NCBI GenBank assembly: GCA_964638155.1
Contig: CAZWYI010000011.1
Span: 1 to 64,000, forward strand
Reading direction: 5' to 3'
Length of the DNA stretch: 64,000 bases
Source of the DNA: CAYZTD01 sp964638155
Lineage (GTDB): Archaea > Thermoplasmatota > E2 > DHVEG-1
Shown here: positions 54,832-63,795 of the stretch, one piece after another
Numbering within the stretch: the first letter of the stretch is position 1
Layout of the letters: each line of letters opens with the position of its first letter
Translations under genes and position numbers: made by a program
Notes under the pieces: model-generated
What the model saw: only the letters and a program-made list of their open reading frames with translations
The model's database searches: none
What the model was told of the DNA's origin: nothing

Positions 54832-55686
54832 CTACTTTGAATAATCATAAAATCCTTTGCCGGTTTTTCTTCCGAGAAATCCAGCCTGTACCATTTTTTT
54901 CAGGAATGGACATGGTCTATATTTTGAATCATTGAATCCATCATATAATACCTGCATGATATGAAGTACTACATCAAGTCCGATCAAATCAGCAAGAGCT
55001 AGTGGCCCCATTGGATGATTCATACCTAGTTTCATAACTTGATCAATATTTTCAGCTGTACCTATTCCTTCATTTAAACAAAATACTGCTTCATTTATCA
55101 TAGGCATTAAAAGTCTATTACTTACAAAACCAGGGCCATCGTTTACTTCCACAGGTATTTTTCCCATTTTTCCAGATAAATCATTAATTATTTTTGTTGT
55201 TTCATCATTTGTTCTAAGACCTCTTATTATTTCTACTAGTTTCATTATTGGAACTGGATTCATAAAATGCATACCAATGAATTTCTCTGGTCTTTTTGTA
55301 GCTGAAGCTAGGTCTGTTATTGGTATGGTACTAGTGTTACTAGCTAGGATACATTCTTTTTTACATATATCGTCAAGCTCTTTGAATAGTTCTTTTTTAA
55401 CTTTCACATTTTCAAAAATAGCTTCTATTACAATATCACAATCTTTCATCTCTGAAATATTAGTTGTACCTTTTATTTTCGATAGGATTTTTTTCTTTTC
55501 ATCGTCAGCCATTTTTCCTTTTGAAACACTCTTTGTTAAAAATCTATCTATCTTCGACATACCCTTTTCAACATATTCTTTAGTTATATCACGCATGATA
55601 ACATCATAACCAGCTTTAGCTGAAACTAGTGCTATTCCATGACCCATTTGTCCTGCGCCAACTACACCTATTTTATTTATAGCCAT
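54832..55686 (-). CDS. hbd: 3-hydroxybutyryl-CoA dehydrogenase
   Basis: Oxidises 3-hydroxybutyryl-CoA to acetoacetyl-CoA with NAD(P). The 284-residue length is that of single-domain clostridial-type Hbd. NAD motif GAGQMG at 10-15; catalytic His140 in GMHFMNPVPIMKLVEII; C-terminal GMNHPMGPLALADLIGLD and GRKTGKGFYDY. The ATG at 55686 follows AGAGGTGAA; a longer frame extends into the thiolase gene. 9 bases separate it from thiolase. Confidence 0.95.
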   Translation of the reverse strand: MAINKIGVVGAGQMGHGIALVSAKAGYDVIMRDITKEYVEKGMSKIDRFLTKSVSKGKMADDEKKKILSKIKGTTNISEMKDCDIVIEAIFENVKVKKELFKELDDICKKECILASNTSTIPITDLASATKRPEKFIGMHFMNPVPIMKLVEIIRGLRTNDETTKIINDLSGKMGKIPVEVNDGPGFVSNRLLMPMINEAVFCLNEGIGTAENIDQVMKLGMNHPMGPLALADLIGLDVVLHIMQVLYDGFNDSKYRPCPFLKKMVQAGFLGRKTGKGFYDYSK

Positions 55687-55694
55687 TTTTAAAT

Positions 55695-56873
55695 TCACCT
55701 CTCTATAATCATTTGTACTGCATTTCCTCCACCTAGACATATTGTTGCTAGGCCTCTTTTTTTATCCATATTTTTCATAGCGTGCATAAGAGTTGTAAGA
55801 ATACGTGAGCCGCTACTACCAATTGGATGACCTATTGCCACTGCTCCACCATGCACATTGAATTTTTCTTTTGGAATTCTAAAATGTTTCATAACAGCAA
55901 GACTTGCACTGGAAAACGCTTCGTTATGCTCTACTAGATCGATATCACTAATTTTTAAATTCATATCACTTAGTAACTTTTCTACTCCCGGGAGTGGTGC
56001 TTCCATTACATACTCTGGTTTCACACCAGATGTATTATATCCTTTTATTGTAACAAGTGGCTTTATTCCCATTTCTTCAGCTTTATCTTTACTCATAACA
56101 ATTGTTGCACTAGCTCCATCAGTAATTTGACTTGCGTTACCAGCTGTTACTACTCCATCTTTTTTAAAAAATGGTTTTAATTTAGCAAGTTGTTCGGGAG
56201 TAGTACCATTTCTTATTCCTTCGTCTTTATCAAAAATAATCGGGTCTTTTTTTCTCTGTGGTACTTCAACTGGAATTAATTCATCTTTAAAATATCCTTT
56301 TTTTGTGGCATTTTCAGCTTTTTGGTGACTCCATGCAGCAAACTCATCTATTTCTTTACGATTTAGATTATGGCGCTCAGCTATAATTTCACCGGTCATT
56401 CCCATATGAAAATCATTATAGATATCCCACAGTCCATCATTTACCATTAAGTCTACTACTTTTCCATCAAACATACGATAACCGTATCTTGCTTTTGGAA
56501 GAGTATATGGTATATTACTCATACTTTCCATTCCACCAGCAACTGCAATATCTATATCTCCGCATTTTATTGCTTGAGCAGCAAATACTACAGATTTCAA
56601 GGATGATCCACAGACTTTATCAACATGTACAGCACCTGCTTCATATGGAATACCGGCTCCTATTGCTGCTTGTCTTGCAACGTTTTGGCCAAGACCCGCG
56701 GGAACCACGCACCCCATAAATACTTCGTCAACATCTTTTGGTTTAATACCTGCTTTTTTGACAGCTTCTTTTATTACTATGCTTCCTAGTTTTGGTGCTG
56801 AAAAACCTTTTAGAGCTCCAGAAAATTTACCCTGAGCAGTTCTTACACCAGATATAATTACAACATCTTTCAT
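55695..56873 (-). CDS. atoB: Acetyl-CoA acetyltransferase (thiolase)
   Basis: Cleaves acetoacetyl-CoA to two acetyl-CoA, or the reverse. The 392-residue enzyme is of the bacterial-type thiolase II family, not the archaeal mevalonate-pathway SCP-x type. Nucleophile Cys88 (VDKVCGSSLKS), His349 (GHPIGSSG) and Cys379 (CLGGG) are all in place. Good GGAGGAGG site. A bacterial-type thiolase in an archaeal beta-oxidation operon suggests transfer (inference). Confidence 0.95.
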   Translation of the reverse strand: MKDVVIISGVRTAQGKFSGALKGFSAPKLGSIVIKEAVKKAGIKPKDVDEVFMGCVVPAGLGQNVARQAAIGAGIPYEAGAVHVDKVCGSSLKSVVFAAQAIKCGDIDIAVAGGMESMSNIPYTLPKARYGYRMFDGKVVDLMVNDGLWDIYNDFHMGMTGEIIAERHNLNRKEIDEFAAWSHQKAENATKKGYFKDELIPVEVPQRKKDPIIFDKDEGIRNGTTPEQLAKLKPFFKKDGVVTAGNASQITDGASATIVMSKDKAEEMGIKPLVTIKGYNTSGVKPEYVMEAPLPGVEKLLSDMNLKISDIDLVEHNEAFSSASLAVMKHFRIPKEKFNVHGGAVAIGHPIGSSGSRILTTLMHAMKNMDKKRGLATICLGGGNAVQMIIER

Positions 56874-56986
56874 TGAATTTATGCCTCCTCCAATTATTTA
56901 GTAAATCATAGTGCTCAATAAGATGTCGATTTAAAATATTTTCCAAAATTTTTGAAAATTATTCAAATAAATAAAAAAAGAAAGGG

Positions 56987-58624
56987 TTATTTTTTATCGT
57001 TTCTAAGTTCCCTTCTTAGAATCTTTCCAGAAACAGTCTTTGGAAGTTCATCTGCATATTCAATTATACGCGGATATTTATATGGAGCTGTTGTTTCTTT
57101 AACATGATTTTGTAGCTCCTTAGTAAGAGCATCTGAAGGTTTATAACCTTTAGCAAGAACAACTACTGCTTTTACAAGTATTCCTCTAACACCTTTTGGA
57201 TCTGGAACACCAATTACAGCGCATTCTGCAACTGCATCATGCTCAATAAGTGCTGATTCTACTTCAAAGGGACCAATTCTATATCCAGATGATTTAATAA
57301 CATCATCATCTCTTCCTACAAACCAGAAATATCCATCTTCATCTTTGTATGCTTGATCACCAGTATAATAATATTCACCCCTAAACGATTTATCCATTAT
57401 ATCTTCATCTTTCCAGTATTCCTGAAAAAGTCCTGGAGGACGCACATCTCCTAAATATATTGCAATATTTCCTACTTCATTTGCTTTCTTTTCATTTCCA
57501 TCGTCATCTACAATTCTAACGTCATGCCCGGGAGTAGGTTTTCCTACAGATCCATATTTCATTGGCATAAATGGATAGTTTGAAAGAACACAAACCGTTT
57601 CAGTTTGTCCGTAGAAATCATATATATCAAGGTCAAATGCTTTTTTCCATGCACGTATTACTTCAGGGTTAAGTGGTTCACCAGCACTCATACAATGCCT
57701 TAGTTTAAGATTATATTTTGATAGATCCATTTGAATTAACATACGATACACAGTAGGTGGTGCACAAAAAGTTGTAACGCCATATCTCTCCATAGCAGTA
57801 AGTAGTCCATCTGCATCAAATCTACCAGGTGTTTCCCATTGAATAACTGCAGCACCAACAATCATCTGACCGAAAAGTTTTCCCCAGGCAGCTTTAGCCC
57901 AACCAGTCTCAGATACCGTCCAATGTAAATCTTTACTAGTTAAAGCCTGAGCAAATCTAGCTGTTACTTCATGACCCAAAGGATAACTGTGTGTATGAAG
58001 AACCATTTTCGGGTGACCTGTTGTTCCTGAAGTAAAATAAATAAGCATTGGATCAGAGGATTTAGTTTTTTCAAGTTCTTTTGTATCTAAATCCCTTGAA
58101 ACTTCACTCATCTCTTCATCATAATTATACCAGTCAGCTCTTTTACCATCAATTAGCATCATATGTTTAAGAGATGGACACTTTGCTTTAACACCTTCAA
58201 CAATATCAGCATGATCAAGGTCTGTTATTACCATGTTTGCTTCTGCTCTATTAATTCTATATTCTACATCTTTAGATTTTAATAGAACCGTTCCAGGCAT
58301 GGGAATAACACCAAGTTTAAACATTCCAATAAGAGCGATATACCACTCAGGAATACTTTGTAATATTACTAGGACTCGATCTCCTTTTTTGATTCCAATT
58401 TTTTTTAAAACATTTGCAAATTTATTAGATGCCCTAGAGAGATCATGAAAAGTATGGTATCTGTCATGTTTACCTGTTCTATCTATTGATATAAGTGCTA
58501 GTTTTGTTCTATCTTCAGCCCATTTGTCTACTACATCAAAACCAAAATTATAATATTTTGGTACTTCCCATTTGAAGTTTTTGTATAATTCATCATATTT
58601 GTCTGTCTTTGTTTTTTTTGCCAT
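56987..58624 (-). CDS. Acyl-CoA synthetase (AMP-forming), paralogue 2
   Basis: ANL-family acyl-CoA synthetase of 545 residues, paralogous to the one at 47521 across the full length. Motifs: YFTSGTTGHPKMVLHTH, YDFYGQTETV, YTGDQAYKDEDGYFWFVGRDDD and PKTVSGKILRREL with the adenylation Lys. The residues around the acyl pocket differ from paralogue 1 (SETGWAKAAWGKLFGQMIVGA versus GNLSWIFPLGNGFLYVW), so substrates probably differ. It lies between the second acyl-CoA dehydrogenase and thiolase; the 113-base gap before thiolase may hold a promoter. Confidence 0.9.
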   Translation of the reverse strand: MAKKTKTDKYDELYKNFKWEVPKYYNFGFDVVDKWAEDRTKLALISIDRTGKHDRYHTFHDLSRASNKFANVLKKIGIKKGDRVLVILQSIPEWYIALIGMFKLGVIPMPGTVLLKSKDVEYRINRAEANMVITDLDHADIVEGVKAKCPSLKHMMLIDGKRADWYNYDEEMSEVSRDLDTKELEKTKSSDPMLIYFTSGTTGHPKMVLHTHSYPLGHEVTARFAQALTSKDLHWTVSETGWAKAAWGKLFGQMIVGAAVIQWETPGRFDADGLLTAMERYGVTTFCAPPTVYRMLIQMDLSKYNLKLRHCMSAGEPLNPEVIRAWKKAFDLDIYDFYGQTETVCVLSNYPFMPMKYGSVGKPTPGHDVRIVDDDGNEKKANEVGNIAIYLGDVRPPGLFQEYWKDEDIMDKSFRGEYYYTGDQAYKDEDGYFWFVGRDDDVIKSSGYRIGPFEVESALIEHDAVAECAVIGVPDPKGVRGILVKAVVVLAKGYKPSDALTKELQNHVKETTAPYKYPRIIEYADELPKTVSGKILRRELRNDKK

Positions 58625-58649
58625 AATTTTTTTCCTCCAAAATTATTTT

Positions 58650-59789
58650 TTATAAACCTAACTGGCGAGCAATTACCATTCTTTGCACTTCAGAAGTCCC
58701 TTCGCCTATAGTACATAGTTTAATATCACGATAATATCTCTCAAGAGGATAATCTTTAGTATATCCATATCCACCAAGAACTTGTATTCCTTTTACTGTT
58801 GCACGCATTGCCATTTCACTAGCAAAGAGTTTTGCCATAGATGCTTCTTTAGTAAAACGCACACATTTATCTTCCATATCTGCAGCACGAAATACTAAAA
58901 GTCTAGCTGCATCAATTTCAGTTGCCATATCAGCAAGCATCCATTGGATTGCCTGGAATTTACCAATTGGCCTTCCAAATTGCTCACGTTGCTTGGCATA
59001 TTCCAAAGCATCTTCAAAAGCACCGCGTGCAATTCCAACACTCATTGCACCAATAGCTGATCTTCCACGATCAAGTATATTCATAGCACCAATAAATCCA
59101 AGATCTTTTTTACCTAGAAGATTTTCTTTGGGAATGCGGCAGTCTTCAAAAACAAGTTCAGCAGTATGACTGCCTCTCAGACCTAGCTTATCTTCGAGCT
59201 GGCCTACTTTATAACCTGGAGTATCTTTTTCAACAATAAAAGCACTTATTCCTTTAGCACCTTTTTCTTTATCTGTTTTTGCCATAACAGTTACAACATC
59301 AGCTAGATCGCCTGTTGTTATGAAATGTTTAGTTCCATTTATGACCCATTCATCGTTATCTAAAACAGCTGAAGTTTGTGTTGCTGCTGCATCTGATCCA
59401 GAGTTTGGTTCAGAAAGAGCCCATGCAGCATATGCTTCACCACTACATAGTTTTGGTAAATATTTTTTTCTTTGTTCTTCAGTTCCATGCTCATAGATAT
59501 GACCAATACCAAGTGAATTATGTGCCTCTACTGTTATTCCTGTACTCCCGCAAAATCTCGATATTTCTTCAAGAGCAATCATGTAACTAACTCGGTCTAT
59601 TCCTGCACCCCCATATTTTTGCGGAACAGTCATTCCCATTAGACCCATTTTGCCCATTTTTTTGTATAAATCTTTTGGGAAGTATTCTTCTTTATCAATT
59701 TTTTCTGAGATTGGTTTAAGATTTTTTTCACAAAATTCTCTAATTGTTTTTTTGAATAATTTTTGATTATCTGTTAGATTGAAATCCAA
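58650..59789 (-). CDS. Acyl-CoA dehydrogenase, paralogue 2
   Basis: FAD-dependent acyl-CoA dehydrogenase of 379 residues, with ALSEPNSGSDAAATQT, GTKHFITTGD, GRSAIGAMSVGIARGA, GGYGYTKDYPLERYYRDIK and catalytic-type Glu363 (EGTSE). It probably starts with TTG, supported by GGTGAT upstream. It leads the operon with synthetase 2, thiolase, hbd and crt. Butyryl-CoA or isobutyryl/isovaleryl-CoA are plausible substrates; the two paralogues cannot be told apart by eye. Confidence 0.93.
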   Translation of the reverse strand: MDFNLTDNQKLFKKTIREFCEKNLKPISEKIDKEEYFPKDLYKKMGKMGLMGMTVPQKYGGAGIDRVSYMIALEEISRFCGSTGITVEAHNSLGIGHIYEHGTEEQRKKYLPKLCSGEAYAAWALSEPNSGSDAAATQTSAVLDNDEWVINGTKHFITTGDLADVVTVMAKTDKEKGAKGISAFIVEKDTPGYKVGQLEDKLGLRGSHTAELVFEDCRIPKENLLGKKDLGFIGAMNILDRGRSAIGAMSVGIARGAFEDALEYAKQREQFGRPIGKFQAIQWMLADMATEIDAARLLVFRAADMEDKCVRFTKEASMAKLFASEMAMRATVKGIQVLGGYGYTKDYPLERYYRDIKLCTIGEGTSEVQRMVIARQLGL

Positions 59790-59868
59790 ATCAAATCACC
59801 ACACCGTGGATAAACTAATCCTGTAAAAATGTTTAGGTTAAAAAAATCGGCATTAAACGAAAAAAAAT

Positions 59869-61032
59869 CTATAATAGAAGATTGAAAATATAGCCTAAAA
59901 TTAAAACCTGTGGAACTGTGATAAGTGGCAACCATATTGCTGCTTTTCTTCCTATATTATGCCAGATAATTCCTACCTCCGTTGCATCAGTTGCTACTCC
60001 CGCCATAAGAAATGTAAAGCTATTTCCAAATGCACCTGTCTTTTGGAATATTTCAAAAGCAAGTGGAGCACTTCCTTCTGAGCATACTTCAATTATTGTT
60101 GCAAAAAAGAGTGTTACAAGAAGTCCAAGTATTGTTGCACCCATATATTCCTGGAATAAACCTTGTGGAATAAACGCTCTTGCAAATGCTGCCATAAGCA
60201 TGCCTATTATTAGCCACCACAACACCATTTTTGTAAGAGACCATGAGCCTTTAAATGTTCCAATTATTGCATCAATATTGTTTTTTCTTGTAAATTTATA
60301 TTCTTTGAATCGTTTTTTCATATCTTTTCTAATTGAAAACTCAGTGTGTAATGGTTTATCTTCTCCATAAGAGCATTTGTCACACTCGACCATATTTTTT
60401 CTTTCTAACACTTGATATATTAATCCTGTAGTAAGAGCAATTATTATTGCTGAAACTATAATTAATAATGCTTTTGTTCCAAAAAATCCAAAAAGTAGTA
60501 CTGTTATCGGTAGGTTTGCCCAAGGGGATGCAAGTAAAAATGAAACAACTGATGCTGTGCTTGCTCCTTTTTTATATAGAGCTATTGCTATCGCAAGAAT
60601 TCCATGTGAGCATGCACTCATTAAAAATCCGAATATTATAGAATATACAATTGTTCTTTTCCTATGTCTTGATAAGTATTTTTCAATATATTTTCTAGGA
60701 ATAAAATAATCAATTATTCCACCAATTAGAAAACCTATTAATATTGCCCACCAGATCATTTGAAGATAGTCAAAAAAGGCATAAAAAAAGGGACTAGTTA
60801 TTGGATGTAAATATGAAACGCCTACAATAATTGTTGTAAAAAAAGTTACGATAAATAGCCTTGTTTTGTAAAAAGGAGTTTTTTTAGTTATCGAACAGCT
60901 AGGACAGTATTCTTCCATTTCTGGAATGTTATGTTCTTTTTCATATTTTTTTATGCAGTGCTTGCTGCAGAAATATTTTCCATGTGCAGGAATGGTTCCT
61001 TTCATCCCGCAAATTGGACATTTTTCAGCCAT
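59869..61032 (-). CDS. DUF318/ArsP-type permease with N-terminal zinc finger
   Basis: A 387-residue membrane protein of the YraQ/ArsP_1 (SO_0444-like) permease family. The N-terminus carries metal-finger Cys motifs (CPICGM, FCSKHC, CPSC) resembling TRASH/YHS domains. About eight to ten membrane segments follow, with MSACSHGILAIA and ASPWANLPITVLLFGFFG in the first half and EVCSEGSAPLAFEIF with AGVATDATEVGIIWH in the second. Relatives export metals or organoarsenicals; the substrate here is open. A Cys pair (CDKC) sits in the middle loop. Confidence 0.82.
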   Translation of the reverse strand: MAEKCPICGMKGTIPAHGKYFCSKHCIKKYEKEHNIPEMEEYCPSCSITKKTPFYKTRLFIVTFFTTIIVGVSYLHPITSPFFYAFFDYLQMIWWAILIGFLIGGIIDYFIPRKYIEKYLSRHRKRTIVYSIIFGFLMSACSHGILAIAIALYKKGASTASVVSFLLASPWANLPITVLLFGFFGTKALLIIVSAIIIALTTGLIYQVLERKNMVECDKCSYGEDKPLHTEFSIRKDMKKRFKEYKFTRKNNIDAIIGTFKGSWSLTKMVLWWLIIGMLMAAFARAFIPQGLFQEYMGATILGLLVTLFFATIIEVCSEGSAPLAFEIFQKTGAFGNSFTFLMAGVATDATEVGIIWHNIGRKAAIWLPLITVPQVLILGYIFNLLL

Positions 61033-61045
61033 TCTATCAATTTTT

Positions 61046-61669
61046 TTATTTTAATATTTTACCTGTTTCCATATACCACAAATATAAATCAAGCTCTGAA
61101 AGGGTTAAATCTGTTTTTCTTGCTATTTCTCTTAATTTATCTTCTATTTCTAAATATCTTTTTTTGGTTAGCGTTTTAGGCTTTTTTATAATACTGTGCT
61201 TTACTAAAACATCAACTATATGAAAATCTATTATTGCATAGTCATCAAAACCTATATTTCTTAAAAAGTGAGAAACTTCTTTATATCCTAGACCTTTAAC
61301 ATTTTTTACAAACCATTCTCTCATAATTTGTCGATCATGAAAACCGACTATATTTTTTAGTTTGTTTCTACATTTTTTTGATTCATGGATGTATTCTGCT
61401 CTTTTATTTGGAAATCGGTGTCCATAATCTTTTAGTTTCTTTGAAATTTCTTCTTTTGAGTGAGTAGAAAAACATTCTCCAATTTCTTCTTGAATTTTTA
61501 TTGATTTTTCTGCATTGAAATTAGCAGTTAATAAACAAAAACACATTTCGCTAAATAGTTCTTCATTTGAATCCAAATCAATACTTTTGAATTCTTTAAT
61601 TTTTCTTTTAATTTTTTTACTAATTGGTGAATTTTTTAATTCATTTATTAGGTCAGTTAATTTATCCAT
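61046..61669 (-). CDS. ogg: 8-oxoguanine DNA glycosylase/AP lyase Ogg2
   Basis: Removes 8-oxoguanine from DNA and nicks the abasic site. The 207-residue protein has the HhH motif VKGLGYKEVSHFLRNIG with the catalytic Lys, followed by the Asp of AIIDFHIVDVL, and the C-terminal LSELDLYLWYMETGKI typical of archaeal Ogg2. AGGAGCT precedes the ATG. A foldable G-rich element and its T-run lie in the leader. Confidence 0.92.
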   Translation of the reverse strand: MDKLTDLINELKNSPISKKIKRKIKEFKSIDLDSNEELFSEMCFCLLTANFNAEKSIKIQEEIGECFSTHSKEEISKKLKDYGHRFPNKRAEYIHESKKCRNKLKNIVGFHDRQIMREWFVKNVKGLGYKEVSHFLRNIGFDDYAIIDFHIVDVLVKHSIIKKPKTLTKKRYLEIEDKLREIARKTDLTLSELDLYLWYMETGKILK

Positions 61670-61720
61670 TTATAGCTCCTAATATTGGTAATATGATCTA
61701 GTTTAAAAAAAAGATGGGAT

Positions 61721-61814
61721 GGGGGATGCAAATTTTTTTGGAGATGGTCATTAAAAAATCCGAGGAGAGGAGGAAAGGATGGGATATAAAAATCTCTCCA
61801 TTTTTTGCACCCCC
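61721..61814 (-). ncRNA. Candidate structured RNA or leader of ogg2
   Basis: In very AT-rich surroundings this segment is G/C-rich on its edges. On the minus strand GGGGGTGCAAA pairs with TTTGCATCCCCC (one bulge), and GGAGAGAT with CATCTCC inside it. A short ATCC/GGAT pair lies in the middle. An 8-T run follows at about 61711-61704, as a terminator would. It could be a small RNA, a leader controlling ogg2, or coding DNA for a 42-residue peptide. Confidence 0.35.
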
Positions 61815-61891
61815 TTTGATAAGCTTCATTAAACTAACCTCTGGATTTTGATTGTGTCTCTTATGATACTATTGTTACGTAAAGTTTGTTC

Positions 61892-61905
61892 TTAACAATC
61901 GTTAA
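61892..61905. promoter_or_regulatory. Inverted repeat TTAAC-N4-GTTAA, copy 1 before the regulator
   Basis: TTAACAATCGTTAA has perfect 5-base arms, about 150 bases before the regulator ATG and just upstream of a TATA-like TAGTATATAAATG. Operator candidate, possibly for autoregulation. Confidence 0.45.
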
Positions 61906-62013
61906 TAGCTATGTAGTATATAAATGTTTTTATTAGAGGGTAGCTTTTATGAAACAAATAAAACATATTTATTTTTACGGCCAGATAAAAATTATCCTCC
62001 TATTAAAATAAAA

Positions 62014-62027
62014 TAAACAATCGTTAA
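62014..62027. promoter_or_regulatory. Inverted repeat, copy 2 before the regulator
   Basis: TAAACAATCGTTAA shares 13 of 14 bases with the copy at 61892 and lies 30 bases before the regulator ATG, preceded by an AT-rich TTAAAATAAAA that could be the TATA box. Confidence 0.45.
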
Positions 62028-62057
62028 TTATAAGTATAGCAACAAATATTACAGGCT

Positions 62058-62390
62058 ATGAGACGAACAACCTGCGAATACATGATGTGGAATGGATTAC
62101 CTGCTATAAGAAAGCAAATTGCATCTAGTATGATAAACGATTTCGGGTTGAGTCAAAAAGAAACAGCACAGAAATTAGAAATTACACCCGCAGCAGTGTG
62201 TCAATATCTCTCCAAAAAAAGAGGGAAAATTGAAATTTATGATGGCGATGTACGAGACGAGATAAAACTCTCTGCAAAAAAAATTATAGATAAGGGTAAT
62301 GGTTCTATAATTCCAGAAACATGTAGAATATGTAAACTTCTAAGAGGGAGCAAAGATTTTTCAAGCTTCTGCAAAATGTGTGACGATTAA
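62058..62390 (+). CDS. COG2522-type helix-turn-helix regulator with Cys-rich tail
   Basis: A 110-residue archaeal transcription regulator. It begins CEYMMWNGLPAIRKQIAS and has a helix-turn-helix at about residues 31-52 (LSQKETAQKLEITPAAVCQYLS), typical of the COG2522 group. The tail has four Cys (89, 92, 105, 108) as CRIC and CKMC, able to bind zinc or an iron-sulfur cluster. Its leader holds two copies of the TTAAC-N4-GTTAA repeat, which makes it the best local candidate for the protein that binds that motif (inference). Confidence 0.82.
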   Translation: MRRTTCEYMMWNGLPAIRKQIASSMINDFGLSQKETAQKLEITPAAVCQYLSKKRGKIEIYDGDVRDEIKLSAKKIIDKGNGSIIPETCRICKLLRGSKDFSSFCKMCDD

Positions 62391-62408
62391 AATAATATTA
62401 ATTTCAAA

Positions 62409-63311
62409 CTAATAGACAATACTATCCTTAATAATGTGAAAAACTTCTTCCATATGATGTGGACGATACGATTTTTTTGCCCTCCTAAGGCCAGAGATGC
62501 CCATATCCGCTTCTCTGTTAATATACTTAAAATCACTTTCAATAATTTTTGCGGTTTCCTTGTTTATTGCTTTGTAAATTCCATCATAACTTGGAGAACC
62601 TTTTTCGTAATGAACAAGTGCTGTATCTTTATTCATACCTTCAAAAACAGATACTGCCTCAATTTTATCATTAACTCTAATATATATACCATCCAAACCT
62701 AATTTAAAGAAATTACTTATTGAGTAAAAAATAGCCTTTTTTTCATGTTTAAGAAAAGAGTCTGACTCGCAATCTTTCCAGAGACACCACCTTTTTAAAA
62801 ATTTTTTAACCTCTTCTAAATTTTCTTCATTTATCCTATCAACTGTATAATCATTTTTCCGTTTAAATTTGTTTAACCTATTTCTAATTTTACTGTATTT
62901 TGATCCTTCAAGGCCTGCTAAATCAGATGAAAGATAGATATATTCAAAAAAATCACGATGTGATTTAAATCTAAGTTTTGGGTAATTTTTTGATAAAAAA
63001 TCTTTTGTTTTAGAGTTAATCATACCTAAAGGATAATCTGCATCAAGTGTCTTTGCAAGTCTAAATACCTCTTCAAAAACCTCTTTTTTTTGTTTACCAA
63101 TAGGTGGTCTTAGTCTAACTATGTTATTGATATTACTTGATAGGACAATATTATCTTTGTAATATGCATATTTATAGTTACCATAATCCATCCAGCTGAC
63201 AAGTGTTGTAAAAAGATAATCACTATGGCTTGGAGGAAAATTTTTGTAAATCTTTTGAAATATATCTTTATCATCCATTGTTATTTTTTTAAAATCATTA
63301 AAAGAAAGCAT
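62409..63311 (-). CDS. DUF2156 (phosphatidylglycerol lysyltransferase-like) protein
   Basis: A 300-residue protein with a double GNAT-like fold, as in DUF2156 and the catalytic part of aminoacyl-lipid transferases. Recognisable segments are PPSHSDYLFTTLVSWMDYGN near the N-terminus, SKYSKIRNRLNKFKRKN in the centre and YINREADMGISGLRRAKKSYRP near the end. No membrane helices. Substrate unknown; aminoacyl transfer is one option. GTGAGGA precedes its start, 6 bases after the GNAT gene. Confidence 0.8.
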   Translation of the reverse strand: MLSFNDFKKITMDDKDIFQKIYKNFPPSHSDYLFTTLVSWMDYGNYKYAYYKDNIVLSSNINNIVRLRPPIGKQKKEVFEEVFRLAKTLDADYPLGMINSKTKDFLSKNYPKLRFKSHRDFFEYIYLSSDLAGLEGSKYSKIRNRLNKFKRKNDYTVDRINEENLEEVKKFLKRWCLWKDCESDSFLKHEKKAIFYSISNFFKLGLDGIYIRVNDKIEAVSVFEGMNKDTALVHYEKGSPSYDGIYKAINKETAKIIESDFKYINREADMGISGLRRAKKSYRPHHMEEVFHIIKDSIVY

Positions 63312-63316
63312 ACAGA

Positions 63317-63745
63317 CTATTCCTCACCACGATATCTCATAGGAGTATGATTCTTCATTTTTTTAAAACCTACTTTTTCATAAAAAATATCTTGATTCGG
63401 TTCAGATATAAGACCAACCCAAGAAAGATTATTTTCTTTACATATTTTTAAAAGAAATTTTGCAATTTTTCTCCCGATACCTAATTTTCTATATTGCTTC
63501 AAAACAACTAGATCCTGAATATACGCATCTGAAACTCCATCTGAAATAATTCTACCCATGCCAATAGCTTTTTTAGTTTTATTATCAACTGCTATTACAA
63601 ACGCAAAGCTACCATTTATTAAATTATTAATTTCAGATGGGTCATAACATTCTTTCCACCAATCTGCAGATTTATAAAGATTAACTATTTGATTTTCATT
63701 CCAATATTCAACAACCTTAATTTTTACATTAGATTCGTCGATCAT
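63317..63745 (-). CDS. GNAT family N-acetyltransferase
   Basis: A 142-residue acetyl-CoA-dependent acyltransferase. The acetyl-CoA loop is LVVLKQYRKLGIGRKIAKFLL and the C-terminal strand is FYEKVGFKKM. Substrate unknown. It is upstream of the DUF2156 gene on the same strand, 6 bases apart, so the two may be one operon. Confidence 0.85.
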   Translation of the reverse strand: MIDESNVKIKVVEYWNENQIVNLYKSADWWKECYDPSEINNLINGSFAFVIAVDNKTKKAIGMGRIISDGVSDAYIQDLVVLKQYRKLGIGRKIAKFLLKICKENNLSWVGLISEPNQDIFYEKVGFKKMKNHTPMRYRGEE

Positions 63746-63795
63746 TCTAAATCTATTCTCAACTACAAAATATATTTACTAATATAAGAGTATTA

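Larger units (their letters stand above)
61670..62057. other. Intergenic region with a foldable element and two operator-like repeats
   Basis: These 388 bases separate the divergent ogg2 and regulator genes. They contain a G-rich inverted repeat (61721-61814), two TTAAC-N4-GTTAA-type repeats (61892, 62014) and a TATA-like TAGTATATAAATG near 61914. A 20-codon frame starts at 61949 behind AGAGGG. A 42-codon minus-strand frame (start near 61825, behind AGAGGTTAG) crosses the inverted repeat. Neither frame is well supported as a gene. Confidence 0.5.

Noticed and set aside
61949..62011. A 20-codon frame behind AGAGGG upstream of the COG2522 regulator.
   Set aside because: Too short and without support beyond a ribosome-like site; kept only as a remark on the intergenic region.
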